DNA from: an uncultured Verrucomicrobia subdivision 3 bacterium
GTDB taxonomy: Bacteria; Verrucomicrobiota; Verrucomicrobiia; Limisphaerales; UBA11358
Direction: 5' to 3'
DNA: 39,220 bases
Assembly: GCA_903936645.1 (NCBI GenBank)
Contig: CAIZWI010000007.1
Coordinates: forward strand, 1 to 39,220
Below are positions 8,802 through 17,483 of the stretch, piece after piece (the stretch's first letter is position 1; each line of letters begins with the position of its first letter). Below the pieces are notes generated by a model. That model searched no databases and had not been told where the DNA came from. It worked only from the letters and a program-made list of their open reading frames with translations. A program made the position numbers and the translations under genes.

Positions 8802-11078
8802 ATGAGTCATAAATGGAAATTTTTTCGGGCGGGCGGTTTTGACCAGGTCAAGCTGGAAACCGGCGCGGATCTGGCCAATCTGGACCAGTTGGACCAAAAA
8901 TTGTGGGTGGCCCTGGCCTGTCCCACGACGGGCCTGGAGTTTGACAGCCGCACCCTGCAATTCATCGACACGGACAAGGACGGGCGGGTGCGCGCCAGCG
9001 AGATCATCGCGGCCGCCAAATGGGCCACGGGACTGCTGAAAAATCCGGACGATCTGGTGCGGCCGGGCACGGCCCTGCCCCTGGCGGCCATTAATGACGC
9101 CACGCTGGAAGGCCGGCAAATTCTGGCCTCGGCCCGGCAAACCCTGATTCATCTGGGCCGCCCGAATGATCCCACGATCGCGCTGGAGGACACGACGGAC
9201 ACGGCGAAAATCTTTGCGGCCACGAACTTTAATGGCGATGGCATCATTCCAGTGGACGCGGGCGGAGACGACGCCACCAAGGCGGTCATCACCGAGGTGA
9301 TCGCCGTATTGGGGGCGGTGCCTGACCGGAGCGGGAAGCCGGGCATCAACCAGGCCAAAGTGGATGCCTTTTTCGCCGCCGCCCAGGCGTATTCCGACTG
9401 GTGGCGGGTGGCGGAGGTGGACCCGCTGATCCTGCCTTTGGGCGAGGCGACGACGGCCGCGGTGACGGCCTGGCGGGCGGTAAAGGCCAAGGTGGATGAT
9501 TACTTTTCCCGCTGCCGCCTGGCGGCGTTTGATCCCCGGTCCCTGACGGCAGTGAACCGGCCGGAGGCGGATTATTTGCTGCTGTGCCAGAAGGATCTCT
9601 CGGCCAGTGCGGCCGAAGTGGCCGGTTTCCCAATCTCCCAAGTGGCGGCGGGCAAGCCGTTGTCGCTGATGGAAGCGGTGAATCCCGCCTGGGCCGACGC
9701 CCTGGCGAGGTTCCAGAACACGGTGGTCAAACCCTGGCTGGGCGAGGTGACCACCCTCACGGAAGCCGACTGGGCCGCCCTGAACGCGCGGTTCGCGGCA
9801 TATGAAGCGTGGTATGCGGCCAAGACGGGTGCGCTGGTGGAACCTCTGGGCCTGCCGCGCGTAAGGGCCATCCTGGCCAGCCCGGCCCAGGCCACGTTGA
9901 CCGCCCTCATCCTGCAGGACCAATCCCTGGAGACCGAATCCATCACGATTGCGTCGGTGGAGAAACTGGTCCGCTATTATTTGCACCTGCACAAATTGTG
10001 CGTGAACTTCGTGAATTTTACGAATTTCTACCGGCGCACAGAACCGGCCATCTTCCAAGCCGGCACCCTGTTCCTGGACCAGCGCAGTTGCGACTTGTGC
10101 CTGACGGTGGATGATGCGGCCAAGCATTCGGTGATGGCGGGGCTGGCGGGGGCTTACCTGGCCTATTGTGATTGTGTGCGCAAAAGCACAGGCGAAAAGC
10201 TGAGCATTGTGGCGGTATTTTCGCAGGGGGATGACGACAACTTGATGATCGGCCGGAACGGCATTTTCTACGACCGCAAAGGCCGGGATTTCGATGCGAC
10301 CATTTCCAAGATTATTACGAACCCGATCAGTTTGCGGCAGGCGTTTTGGTCGCCTTACAAAAAGCTGGTGCGGTTGATCGAAGAACAAGTGGCGAAGCGC
10401 GCGGCGGACGCGGATGCGGATGTGAACAGCACGCTGGCGACCACGGCGGCAGCCCCGACGGCGGCTCCGGCGAAAATGAAATTTGATCCGAGCGTGATCG
10501 CCCTGATCAGCGTGGCGCTGGGCAGTTTATCCGCGGCGTTTGCCTCGGTGCTGCTCTTCATGGGCAAGTTTGATCCCTGGCAAATTCCGCTGGTTTTGGG
10601 CGGCATCATGCTGATCATCTCGACGCCGTCATTGATCCTGGCCTACATGAAATTAAGGAAGCGCAATCTGGGTCCGATTCTGGATGCGAATGGCTGGGCG
10701 GTGAACGCGAAGGCGAAGATTAACGTACCGCTGGGGACCAGTTTGACCGGCATCGCGAAACTGCCGCCGGATTCGGTGGTGGATGTGGCGGGCGACAAGT
10801 TTGCGCAGCATTCCGCCCGGTGGCCGAAATTTCTCTTCACGGCATTTATCCTGGCGTGGCTGTATGCGTTCGTGGATGAAACCGGCGTGCTCTGGAGCCT
10901 CTCGAGCGGGGCTTATGGCCAAAAATCGGCCGCCCAACGGCAAAAGGATGAGGATGCGAAGACCAAGGCGGAAACCGCCGCCGCGAACGCGACGGCGGCC
11001 GCCGCCAAAGCCGCTGCCGGGAGTGGCACAACGGCCACGCCGGCCACGGCCACCACCAATGCACCGGCGGCGAAATGA
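8802..11078 (+). CDS. Large EF-hand membrane protein, unknown function
   Basis: A 758-residue protein without a signal peptide. I chose the ATG at 8802 (MSHKWKFFRAGGFDQ) because upstream codons run antisense into the OppD gene; an ATG at 8691 is possible. Residues 56-67 are a textbook EF-hand loop (DTDKDGRVRASE, with Asp at 1, 3, 5, Gly 6 and Glu 12), and a second weaker loop NFNGDGIIPVD lies near 145. A long helical part follows, then three membrane helices (about 563-585, 593-616, 677-698) and a low-complexity Ala/Thr/Lys tail of about 55 residues. The topology suggests a large cytoplasmic calcium-responsive domain held at the inner membrane. The gene is followed by endonuclease III 15 bp later. 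I know of no function; relatives seem confined to Verrucomicrobia-like genomes, from memory only. Confidence 0.8.
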   Translation: MSHKWKFFRAGGFDQVKLETGADLANLDQLDQKLWVALACPTTGLEFDSRTLQFIDTDKDGRVRASEIIAAAKWATGLLKNPDDLVRPGTALPLAAINDATLEGRQILASARQTLIHLGRPNDPTIALEDTTDTAKIFAATNFNGDGIIPVDAGGDDATKAVITEVIAVLGAVPDRSGKPGINQAKVDAFFAAAQAYSDWWRVAEVDPLILPLGEATTAAVTAWRAVKAKVDDYFSRCRLAAFDPRSLTAVNRPEADYLLLCQKDLSASAAEVAGFPISQVAAGKPLSLMEAVNPAWADALARFQNTVVKPWLGEVTTLTEADWAALNARFAAYEAWYAAKTGALVEPLGLPRVRAILASPAQATLTALILQDQSLETESITIASVEKLVRYYLHLHKLCVNFVNFTNFYRRTEPAIFQAGTLFLDQRSCDLCLTVDDAAKHSVMAGLAGAYLAYCDCVRKSTGEKLSIVAVFSQGDDDNLMIGRNGIFYDRKGRDFDATISKIITNPISLRQAFWSPYKKLVRLIEEQVAKRAADADADVNSTLATTAAAPTAAPAKMKFDPSVIALISVALGSLSAAFASVLLFMGKFDPWQIPLVLGGIMLIISTPSLILAYMKLRKRNLGPILDANGWAVNAKAKINVPLGTSLTGIAKLPPDSVVDVAGDKFAQHSARWPKFLFTAFILAWLYAFVDETGVLWSLSSGAYGQKSAAQRQKDEDAKTKAETAAANATAAAAKAAAGSGTTATPATATTNAPAAK

Positions 11079-11093
11079 GGACCGGCCTGACGC

Positions 11094-11747
11094 ATGCCCC
11101 GCGAAACTAACTCGGCCCGCTCGGCCCGCATGGCCCGCATTCTCGCGGCCCTGCCGGTGATTTATCCGGAGGCCCATTGCGAGCTGAACCACCGGAATCC
11201 ACTGGAACTGCTGATCGCCACGATTCTGTCCGCGCAATGCACGGACAAGCGGGTGAATCTGGTGACGGCCGAATTATTTAAAACCTACCGAACGGCAGCC
11301 GACTTTGCGAACGCGCCGCTGGCGGAGCTGGAGGCGGCGGTGAAGCCCACGGGTTTTTACCGGAACAAGGCGAAGAACATTCAGGCCTGTTGCCAGCAAT
11401 TGATCGAGAAACATGGGGGCGAGGTGCCCCGCACGATGGACGAGCTGACCGCCCTGGCCGGGGCGGGTCGAAAAACGGCCAATGTGGTGCTGGGCAATGC
11501 CTTCGGGATTAATGTGGGGGTGGTGGTGGATACCCATGTGGGCCGGCTGGCACAACGGCTGGGGTTGACCCGGGAAACGAGCCCGGAAAAAATTGAAACG
11601 GATTTGATGAAGCTGGTGCCGCAGCCCCAATGGACGATCTTCAGTCATTGGTTGATCTGGCACGGCCGGCGGCGGTGCGCGGCGCGCAAACCGGATTGCC
11701 CTAACTGCGAATTGCAAACCGACTGTCCACGCGTGGGGGTCGCATGA
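11094..11747 (+). CDS. nth: Endonuclease III (DNA glycosylase/AP lyase)
   Basis: A 217-residue base-excision repair enzyme that removes oxidised pyrimidines and nicks abasic sites. The helix-hairpin-helix motif LAGAGRKTANVVL (121-133) carries the catalytic Lys127; the usual LPGVG is LAGAG here, an Ala for Pro change in the hairpin. The catalytic Asp is D146 in VVDTHV. The 4Fe-4S cluster ligands are complete: C195-X6-C202-X2-C205-X5-C211. Length is normal for the family. It begins 15 bp after the EF-hand gene and overlaps the next gene by four bases (ATGA), so the three are probably cotranscribed. Confidence 0.95.
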   Translation: MPRETNSARSARMARILAALPVIYPEAHCELNHRNPLELLIATILSAQCTDKRVNLVTAELFKTYRTAADFANAPLAELEAAVKPTGFYRNKAKNIQACCQQLIEKHGGEVPRTMDELTALAGAGRKTANVVLGNAFGINVGVVVDTHVGRLAQRLGLTRETSPEKIETDLMKLVPQPQWTIFSHWLIWHGRRRCAARKPDCPNCELQTDCPRVGVA

Positions 11748-12427
11748 ATACCTGGCATTTACTATACGATGGAAACCAAACTGCCGCCCATAACATGGCG
11801 GTGGATGAAGCCCTGCTGGAGACCATGCCCCGGTGGCAGTTTCCGGTGCTGCGATTTTACGGCTGGACCGAGCCGGCGGCGACGTTCGGCTATTTTCAAA
11901 AATACGCGGAAGTCAGCGCCCGGACCCGCCTGCGCCCCTTGATTCGCCGGCCCACCGGCGGCGGGATCGTGCCGCATGACGCGGACTGGACTTACAGCCT
12001 CGCCTTTCCCGCCGGTCACGAATGGCACGGCCTGGCGGCGGTGACCAGCTATCACCGTGTGCATGCCTGGATTCAAGCGGCCTTTGCCCAATTGAATATC
12101 GTCACCGAACTGGCCCCGTGCTGCCTGCCCACGTCGCCGGGGGCGTGCTTTGCGGGATATGAAAAATCGGACGTGCTCTGGCAGGGGCGCAAGATCGCCG
12201 GGGCCGCGCAGCGGCGCAACCGGCTCGGCTTGCTGATTCAAGGATCGGTGCAGCCCCCGCCGGTTCCGGTGGCCCGCGCGGATTGGGAACACGCCATGCT
12301 CCAGGCCGCCCGGGCCGCCTGGCCAATAAGCTGGGCAAGGTTAGCCTCCGATCCCACATTTACCGCGAACGTGGCGGAGTTGGAGCGGGATAAATACGCG
12401 CAGGAACATTATAATCAAAAGCGGTGA
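11744..12427 (+). CDS. Lipoate-protein ligase A / octanoyltransferase (LipM-like) family
   Basis: A 227-residue enzyme of the biotin/lipoate ligase fold that attaches lipoyl or octanoyl groups to E2 or GcvH domains. Visible motifs: RRPTGGGIVPHDADWTYSL (68-86), the nucleotide/acyl binding loop, and GRKIAGAAQRR (148-158) with the conserved Lys150. A Cys (C135) stands 15 residues before that lysine in PGACFAGYEKSDVL, where LipM-type octanoyltransferases have their catalytic Cys, so transfer from octanoyl-ACP is more likely than ATP-dependent ligation. The C-terminal LplA accessory domain is absent. Its ATG overlaps the nth stop (ATGA), which indicates translational coupling with the repair gene although there is no obvious functional link. 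Confidence 0.82.
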   Translation: MNTWHLLYDGNQTAAHNMAVDEALLETMPRWQFPVLRFYGWTEPAATFGYFQKYAEVSARTRLRPLIRRPTGGGIVPHDADWTYSLAFPAGHEWHGLAAVTSYHRVHAWIQAAFAQLNIVTELAPCCLPTSPGACFAGYEKSDVLWQGRKIAGAAQRRNRLGLLIQGSVQPPPVPVARADWEHAMLQAARAAWPISWARLASDPTFTANVAELERDKYAQEHYNQKR

Positions 12428-12458
12428 CGGACCGGTCCCCGGCGGGCATGATCAGTAA

Positions 12459-13073
12459 CAAAGCAGCACCCATGGCGGCGGGGCGGGTCAGGATTACCTG
12501 TTCGGTCCGCTCGGGCGGCAGTATATCGCCATCACGAGTGCCGACCCGGGTTACACCGCCGAGCAAGGCACGGCCGGCGGCAAAAACCGGAGCAGCACCA
12601 CGGTTCACTACACGGCCGTTTATAATTCTCCGGCGGGCTATGTGGCGCTTTACACGAACGGCGTGTTGCAATCCGTCAACGCGGGGGTGACCACGCCGTT
12701 GAGCGCGGTGAATGACCTCTACAGCTACATTGGGCATTCGCTCTATGATGGCGATCCTTTTGGCGACATGACCCTGAACGAATTCCGCATTTACAACGGG
12801 GCGCTGTCGCCCAACGACGTGGCGGCCACGCAGGTGCTCGGCGCAGACGCGGTCCTGACCACTAACGTCAGCCTCACAGCCACCTCGGCCGGAGCCAATG
12901 TGGTGCTCGCCTGGCCGGTGGCGGCGGGGGCCTTCAATCTCCAGTCCAAAGGCAGCCTGACCGGGGGCACCTGGACCAATGTGTCGGCTCCGGCCGCGCA
13001 AATCGTGGGGACGCAATGGCAGGTGAGCGTGCCCAAAACGGGCGGTGCCCGGTTCTTCCGCCTGGTTCGCTAA
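12459..13073 (+). pseudogene. Orphan 3' fragment of a LamG-type secreted protein
   Basis: An open stretch of 204 codons that begins directly after an in-frame TAA (12456) and has no credible start. It encodes the end of a concanavalin/LamG-like domain (YVALYTNGVLQSVNAG, LYSYIGHSLYDGDPFGDMTL, LNEFRIYNGALSPNDV, which is the usual exit strand and helix of this fold) and a C-terminal module ending GARFFRLVR. The signal peptide and the first part of the LamG domain are missing, so the gene is 5'-truncated. A GTG at 12642 could at best give a 143-residue cytoplasmic product that makes no sense for this domain. The fragment follows the lipoate-ligase-fold gene by 31 bp and retains a strong terminator at 13101. 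Confidence 0.75.
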
Positions 13074-13100
13074 GCGAGCCCGCCAGTATTAAGTAAGCGC

Positions 13101-13138
13101 AACCGCAGCGTGGGCCACCACGCGGCGGTTTGTTTTTG
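13101..13138 (+). terminator. Rho-independent terminator after the LamG fragment
   Basis: AACCGC-A-GCGTGG, loop GCCA, CCACGC-G-GCGGTT form a 12-bp stem with one A/G mismatch, followed by TGTTTTT. It is 28 bp after the stop of the truncated gene and would also end the run from the EF-hand gene onward. Confidence 0.85.
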
Positions 13139-13150
13139 GCGGGCCATCGA

Positions 13151-13166
13151 CCGCACAAAAATGCGA
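13151..13166. promoter_or_regulatory. Palindrome CCGCA-N6-TGCGA, candidate operator site A
   Basis: CCGCA, CAAAAA, TGCGA: one mismatch to the palindrome CCGCA-N6-TGCGG that is found perfect at 17421 and 25161 with equal A-rich 6-base spacers. It is also nested in a longer GCCATCG/CGATGGC pair (13143-13170). It sits 132 bp before the GH13 start. Confidence 0.45.
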
Positions 13167-13194
13167 TGGCAACGGGCCATGAATAGTCCATATT
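13166..13194 (+). promoter_or_regulatory. Candidate promoter for the GH13 gene
   Basis: ATGGCA (4 of 6 to TTGACA), 17 bases, CATATT (4 of 6 to TATAAT). The -35 box directly abuts palindrome A, the same geometry as at the PEP-CTERM gene. The leader to the GTG at 13298 would be about 95 bases. Confidence 0.35.
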
Positions 13195-13297
13195 GCCTGA
13201 TGTCATTCCCTTTCCCGACACTTGGCAAAGCCGGCAGTGGCACTGCCGCGCCGGGCGGGAACATGCTTAACCGATAATTACATTGTTTTTTGCCCCT

Positions 13298-16200
13298 GTG
13301 AAATCCGCCCTGCCTGCTGCGTCCGGTACCCGCGTTCTGCCATTACTGCTGTTACTCGCCCTGGGGGTGGGGACGGGCTGGCGACCGGCCCGGGGCGAGG
13401 CCATGTTGGAATTATTCCAGCAAACCTGGCCCCAGGTGACGCAGAAAATCCCGGAAATTGCCGAGGCTGGGTATGACAGTCTGTGGCTGCCCAACCCGGC
13501 CAAGGGCGACAGCGGGGCTTATTCCACGGGTTACGATGTGTTCGATCCCTTCGATCTGGGCAGCACGAACCAACAGGGCACCGTGGCCACCCGGTATGGC
13601 ACCCAGTCTCAACTGATTCAAATGGTGCAAATGGCCCACCGGTTTGGCATCCGCGTTTATTTTGACAATGTGATGAATCACCGGGCCAGCACGGTGCCGG
13701 GGTACCCGGGATCGGGCACGGCCACGAACTATTATCCCGGCCTGATTCCGCAGGATTTCCATTTGCAAACGGTCACGGGCGGGTACCAAAACTGGCCGTC
13801 GGTGAGTGATTATTGCAATGTGCAAAATGTGGAGAACCAGCCGCTGCTGGGCTTGTGCGATCTGGCCCAGGAGCCAGGCACGCTCAACTGGAATTTCGGG
13901 GCGAGTGTCGGCAACACGATTACCAAGCCGGTGTTTGTCCGGTTTCCGGGCCGGCCGGATTTGTACCAGGACACCAATGGCCCGCTGCTCGGCATTGGTT
14001 GGGGTGGCGCGGGCTGGCGGCCATTTGATGGTCACGGCCAGCCGGTGGCCGAGGATGTTTCCACGTACCTCTGCCGCGCCGTGGCGTGGACACTGTACAC
14101 CACGAAGTGCGACGGGTTCCGGCTGGATGCCGTGAAGCATGTGCCGGTGAGTTTTTTTGGCGGGGAAACCGGCCAGACGGATGACCCTTACTTTGCGGGT
14201 TACACGGGGGCCATTCAGGCGATGTACGATTATGTGCATGGTTATGGCAGCAACGTGACGACGAATGGCTACGTGGAAAAGGATGGGAATCGCAACAGTC
14301 TTTTCAACACCGAGGCGGCGCGCAATGACGCCATGATTTTCGGGGAATACGTTCCGTCCGCGCTGGCGAACAACAATTTCAACGACTTCCTGAATTCCGG
14401 GCTGCGGTTGCTGAACTTTGCCTTGTACAATCAAATGAATGCCGTTTTCGGCGGCACCTCGCTGGCGGGCATGGATGGCCGGGATTACACACCGCCGGGA
14501 TCCAATTGCGATGGCAGCGGCAACTTCAGCATGGCGCAGGCGGTGAACCTGCCGCAAACCCAGGATGGCGACACGTGCTGTCCCGCCAACCAGGGCATGG
14601 AAGACGCCTACTTTTTCCTGCACGAAGGACTGCCGATGGTTTATTCCGATGGCTTCAACCATAACAGCGGCGGCGGCACCCCGATTGTGTCCGATGCCAA
14701 TTTTCTGGGCGAATTTGGCGACAACACCATGCCGGACACCATGTATCTCCACCACCAACTCGCACGCGGCGGCACGTGGTCCCGTTGGAGCGACCAAAAT
14801 ATCGTGGCGTTTGAGCGCTATGATTATCGGGAGGGCAACGGAGCCCAGCCGCAAACCCAGGCGGTGGCGTTGTTCGCCATGAACACCAAAACCAGTTACC
14901 CGGGCGACATCGCCTTCGATGACGGGGTCGGCCAGGCTTACGACGGTTATTACGGCGGGCAGTCCATCTCCAATTCCCGGGGCGTCGGCCTGGTGGTCGG
15001 CTTTGCGCCGGGATCGGTGCTGGTGCAACTGGCCAGTTCCTCCCCCACCGGCGGAAGGGCCTACCAAAAATTACTGGTGCATGCCGCGACCTCCAGCCTC
15101 AGTGCAGCGCAGGCCTCCGTAAATAATGCCGATCCGACCCAGCGCCTGATTTATACCGGCGGCCAGACCATTCCCAGTGGCGGCGGGGCGATTGAACTTA
15201 ACCTGCCCAGCAATGCCTGGGTAATGTACGGTTACCAATGGCCGGAGGCCAGCCGCGCCAATCTGGCCACCAACGCGATCGTGCTCCGGCAGGGCGGCCA
15301 TGAAGCCCCCCGCCTGACCGTTTACCGGACGGACGGCCCCAATGGCGACCCGGGTTTCAACCCCGTTTATCCCTTCAAAATGGCGGGCCGGGTCGATGCG
15401 TATGGCAATGTCTTGGGCGGGGTGAATGTCTCCAATCTGACCTATGCCCTGGACATTCCCGTGGTGACAAACGCGAATTTCGACATTCTGGTGAACAGCG
15501 ATGCCTCGGCCGTGAACGCGCTGGTGAAGCTGGATGGCGGCACCGATTTGAACAGCCAGATGGGCCTGGGTCCCACAAATTTCAGCAGCGGGCTGGCCCC
15601 CACCAATTTCCCCGACTTCCGCGACAACAAGCCGGGCTATGCCAGCGATGTTTTCCTGGGCTACGAACAGACGGCGTTTCAATTTCGGAATGGGCCGGAA
15701 AAATTTGCCGCCCGGAACACATTGAGCAACAACGTGGTGTCCCTGGGTGCGGAAACCTATCTCTACGTGGTGGGCGGAACCAGCACGGTGGTGCCGGGAA
15801 CCGGTTATGGCGCGGGCATCACGAATGCCACGGCGGCCTGGGTTTATCATGATCCCGGGGCGACCAATACCGCCCTGGCGCCCAACAATAGCAGCACCCA
15901 GCGCGTGCCCCTGAGTCCGGCGGCGGGCCAGACCGTCGATGTGTATATGAAAGTGGGCTATCAGTTTCAGGCGAACACCGGCTATATTTATTACACCACG
16001 GATGGCTCCCAACCCGCCGGGGCTTTTGGGGTGGGCAAGGGAACCACCCAGGTGGTGCCCGCCTATTTTGTGAATCACGACAGTGCGCAAACCACCATTG
16101 ATTGGTGGAAGGGCACCCTCCCGGCGCAGCCAGCCGGCACCGCGGTGCGTTACCTGGCGGCGTTTTTTAACAACGCCATCGGTCCCATTTCCGATGCCGA

Positions 16201-17335
16201 ACGTTCCGGATCCAAGCTGTACGGACTCAACCGCGCCGCCATCACCAACTTCAATCCCACCACGGCCACCGTGTGGTTGCACAATGATTTGAATGTGAAT
16301 AACACCGTCACCGGGCTGCCCTCGGGCTTTCATATCCTCCGGGCGCGCACCTTCCTGCCGCGCACCAACCAGGCCAGTGTTTACAACACGTTCGCCCAGA
16401 CTTTTTATTACGATGGCGCCCTGCCCACGGGGGCGGTGGCGTTTCCCGCCAATGGCAGCAGCCTGACCACCCGCAGTTATACGGTGGTGATCCGCGCGGA
16501 CAGCACCGTCACCGGCGTGGATTTTAACCTGCAGGACAGCAATCCCGCGAACGACGACCTGGTGACCGGCCAGCCCAACGGCAACGGCAACACGACGAAC
16601 GGCTCCCCCGTCTTTGTGGCCGCCAGCGCCGTGACGCCGGATCCGACCTTGAGCGCGACCTACCCTGACTACCCGCAGGAATTCCGGTTCACCTATACCA
16701 ACATTCCCAGCAGCGGGACGGCCACGATCTTCGTCCGGCTTAAGGAATTTGCCACGAGTGTCTATACGAATCGTTCGACCCTGCTGACCACCACCGTGAG
16801 CACTTTGGCCCCGGTGCAAGTCGTGGAGATTTCCAGCCCCGCCACCAATGGGGTGATCCTGCCCTACAGCACCAACACCACCTACCTGCTCGCGGCGTGC
16901 TTCAGCACCGCGCTCACCGGCAGCACCAATAATTTCAACATCCTGATCAACGGCGTGCTCCAGCCGCAAACCGCGTACATCCTGCGCCCCAGCGGCCCTT
17001 GCACCGGCATGAAGGCGATCTACTACAACTGGAATCATCCCCCGCTGGGCACCAACGTGATTCAGATCAGCTACACCAATAATTCACCCGTGCTGACCGA
17101 CACCCGCAGCGTGATCGTCGCCCCGCCCTTGCGCATTGCCAGCCTGGCCGGCAACCATCAATTGGTCGTGTGGGCCAGCGCGCCGGGGGTGAATTATCAA
17201 GTGCTGGCCACGACCAACCTGGCGCAACCGTTCCAGCCCATCAGCACCGTGATCCCGGCTTCCGGGGCCTCAACGTTCTTCTACGACCCCAACCCCGCCC
17301 CGGCGAAGTTCTACGAAATCGAAATGCTGCCCTGA
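13298..17335 (+). CDS. Secreted GH13 (alpha-amylase superfamily) enzyme, very large
   Basis: A 1345-residue exported glycosidase or transglycosidase acting on alpha-glucans. GTG at 13298 is chosen since it gives a clean signal peptide (MKSALPAASGTRVLPLLLLLALGVGTGWRPARG); a TTG five codons earlier is the alternative. The catalytic barrel occupies about residues 35-520. Region I is FDNVMNHR, region II DGFRLDAVKH with nucleophile D277, region III MIFGEYV with acid/base E350. Region IV, normally FVDNHD or FVQSHD, reads NLPQTQDGD: the Asp is kept (D423) but the His is Gln. After the barrel come about 800 residues of beta-rich domains, many Asn/Thr-rich, and a C-terminal module ending KFYEIEMLP that resembles those of the GloVer and LamG proteins here. 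Substrate is not deducible; starch, glycogen or related glucans are likely. Confidence 0.88.
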   Translation: MKSALPAASGTRVLPLLLLLALGVGTGWRPARGEAMLELFQQTWPQVTQKIPEIAEAGYDSLWLPNPAKGDSGAYSTGYDVFDPFDLGSTNQQGTVATRYGTQSQLIQMVQMAHRFGIRVYFDNVMNHRASTVPGYPGSGTATNYYPGLIPQDFHLQTVTGGYQNWPSVSDYCNVQNVENQPLLGLCDLAQEPGTLNWNFGASVGNTITKPVFVRFPGRPDLYQDTNGPLLGIGWGGAGWRPFDGHGQPVAEDVSTYLCRAVAWTLYTTKCDGFRLDAVKHVPVSFFGGETGQTDDPYFAGYTGAIQAMYDYVHGYGSNVTTNGYVEKDGNRNSLFNTEAARNDAMIFGEYVPSALANNNFNDFLNSGLRLLNFALYNQMNAVFGGTSLAGMDGRDYTPPGSNCDGSGNFSMAQAVNLPQTQDGDTCCPANQGMEDAYFFLHEGLPMVYSDGFNHNSGGGTPIVSDANFLGEFGDNTMPDTMYLHHQLARGGTWSRWSDQNIVAFERYDYREGNGAQPQTQAVALFAMNTKTSYPGDIAFDDGVGQAYDGYYGGQSISNSRGVGLVVGFAPGSVLVQLASSSPTGGRAYQKLLVHAATSSLSAAQASVNNADPTQRLIYTGGQTIPSGGGAIELNLPSNAWVMYGYQWPEASRANLATNAIVLRQGGHEAPRLTVYRTDGPNGDPGFNPVYPFKMAGRVDAYGNVLGGVNVSNLTYALDIPVVTNANFDILVNSDASAVNALVKLDGGTDLNSQMGLGPTNFSSGLAPTNFPDFRDNKPGYASDVFLGYEQTAFQFRNGPEKFAARNTLSNNVVSLGAETYLYVVGGTSTVVPGTGYGAGITNATAAWVYHDPGATNTALAPNNSSTQRVPLSPAAGQTVDVYMKVGYQFQANTGYIYYTTDGSQPAGAFGVGKGTTQVVPAYFVNHDSAQTTIDWWKGTLPAQPAGTAVRYLAAFFNNAIGPISDAERSGSKLYGLNRAAITNFNPTTATVWLHNDLNVNNTVTGLPSGFHILRARTFLPRTNQASVYNTFAQTFYYDGALPTGAVAFPANGSSLTTRSYTVVIRADSTVTGVDFNLQDSNPANDDLVTGQPNGNGNTTNGSPVFVAASAVTPDPTLSATYPDYPQEFRFTYTNIPSSGTATIFVRLKEFATSVYTNRSTLLTTTVSTLAPVQVVEISSPATNGVILPYSTNTTYLLAACFSTALTGSTNNFNILINGVLQPQTAYILRPSGPCTGMKAIYYNWNHPPLGTNVIQISYTNNSPVLTDTRSVIVAPPLRIASLAGNHQLVVWASAPGVNYQVLATTNLAQPFQPISTVIPASGASTFFYDPNPAPAKFYEIEMLP

Positions 17336-17420
17336 GAGGCGCTGGCCGCAGGCAGAATGAAGAATGAAGTAACTTCAGCCGGACACGTAGCCGCCGGTTT
17401 TTCCGGCGCCATGCCCGCAC

Positions 17421-17436
17421 CCGCATAAATATGCGG
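17421..17436. promoter_or_regulatory. Palindrome CCGCA-N6-TGCGG, candidate operator site B
   Basis: A perfect palindrome CCGCATAAATATGCGG (7-bp arms, two central bases). It ends directly before a -35-like box of the PEP-CTERM gene, a position suited to an activator. Confidence 0.5.
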
Positions 17437-17465
17437 TAGCCAGTCCGGACGCGATCCGCTATAAA
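17437..17465 (+). promoter_or_regulatory. Candidate promoter for the PEP-CTERM gene
   Basis: TAGCCA (4 of 6 to TTGACA), 17 bases, TATAAA (5 of 6 to TATAAT), 18 bases before the ATG at 17484. It abuts palindrome B. A short GC hairpin CGCCGG-TTTTT-CCGGCG (17392-17408) lies before it and may be a weak end for the GH13 transcript. Confidence 0.45.
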
Positions 17466-17483
17466 CGACCCGTACCCAAAATC

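Noticed and set aside
8667..10388. Minus-strand frame of 573 codons over the EF-hand gene.
   Set aside because: Composition is typical of an antisense shadow and the plus strand carries the EF-hand motif and membrane helices.
13412..17038. Long minus-strand open frames across the GH13 gene (551 and 655 codons).
   Set aside because: His/Arg/Gly-rich shadows of a GC-rich gene; the plus strand has signal peptide and catalytic motifs.
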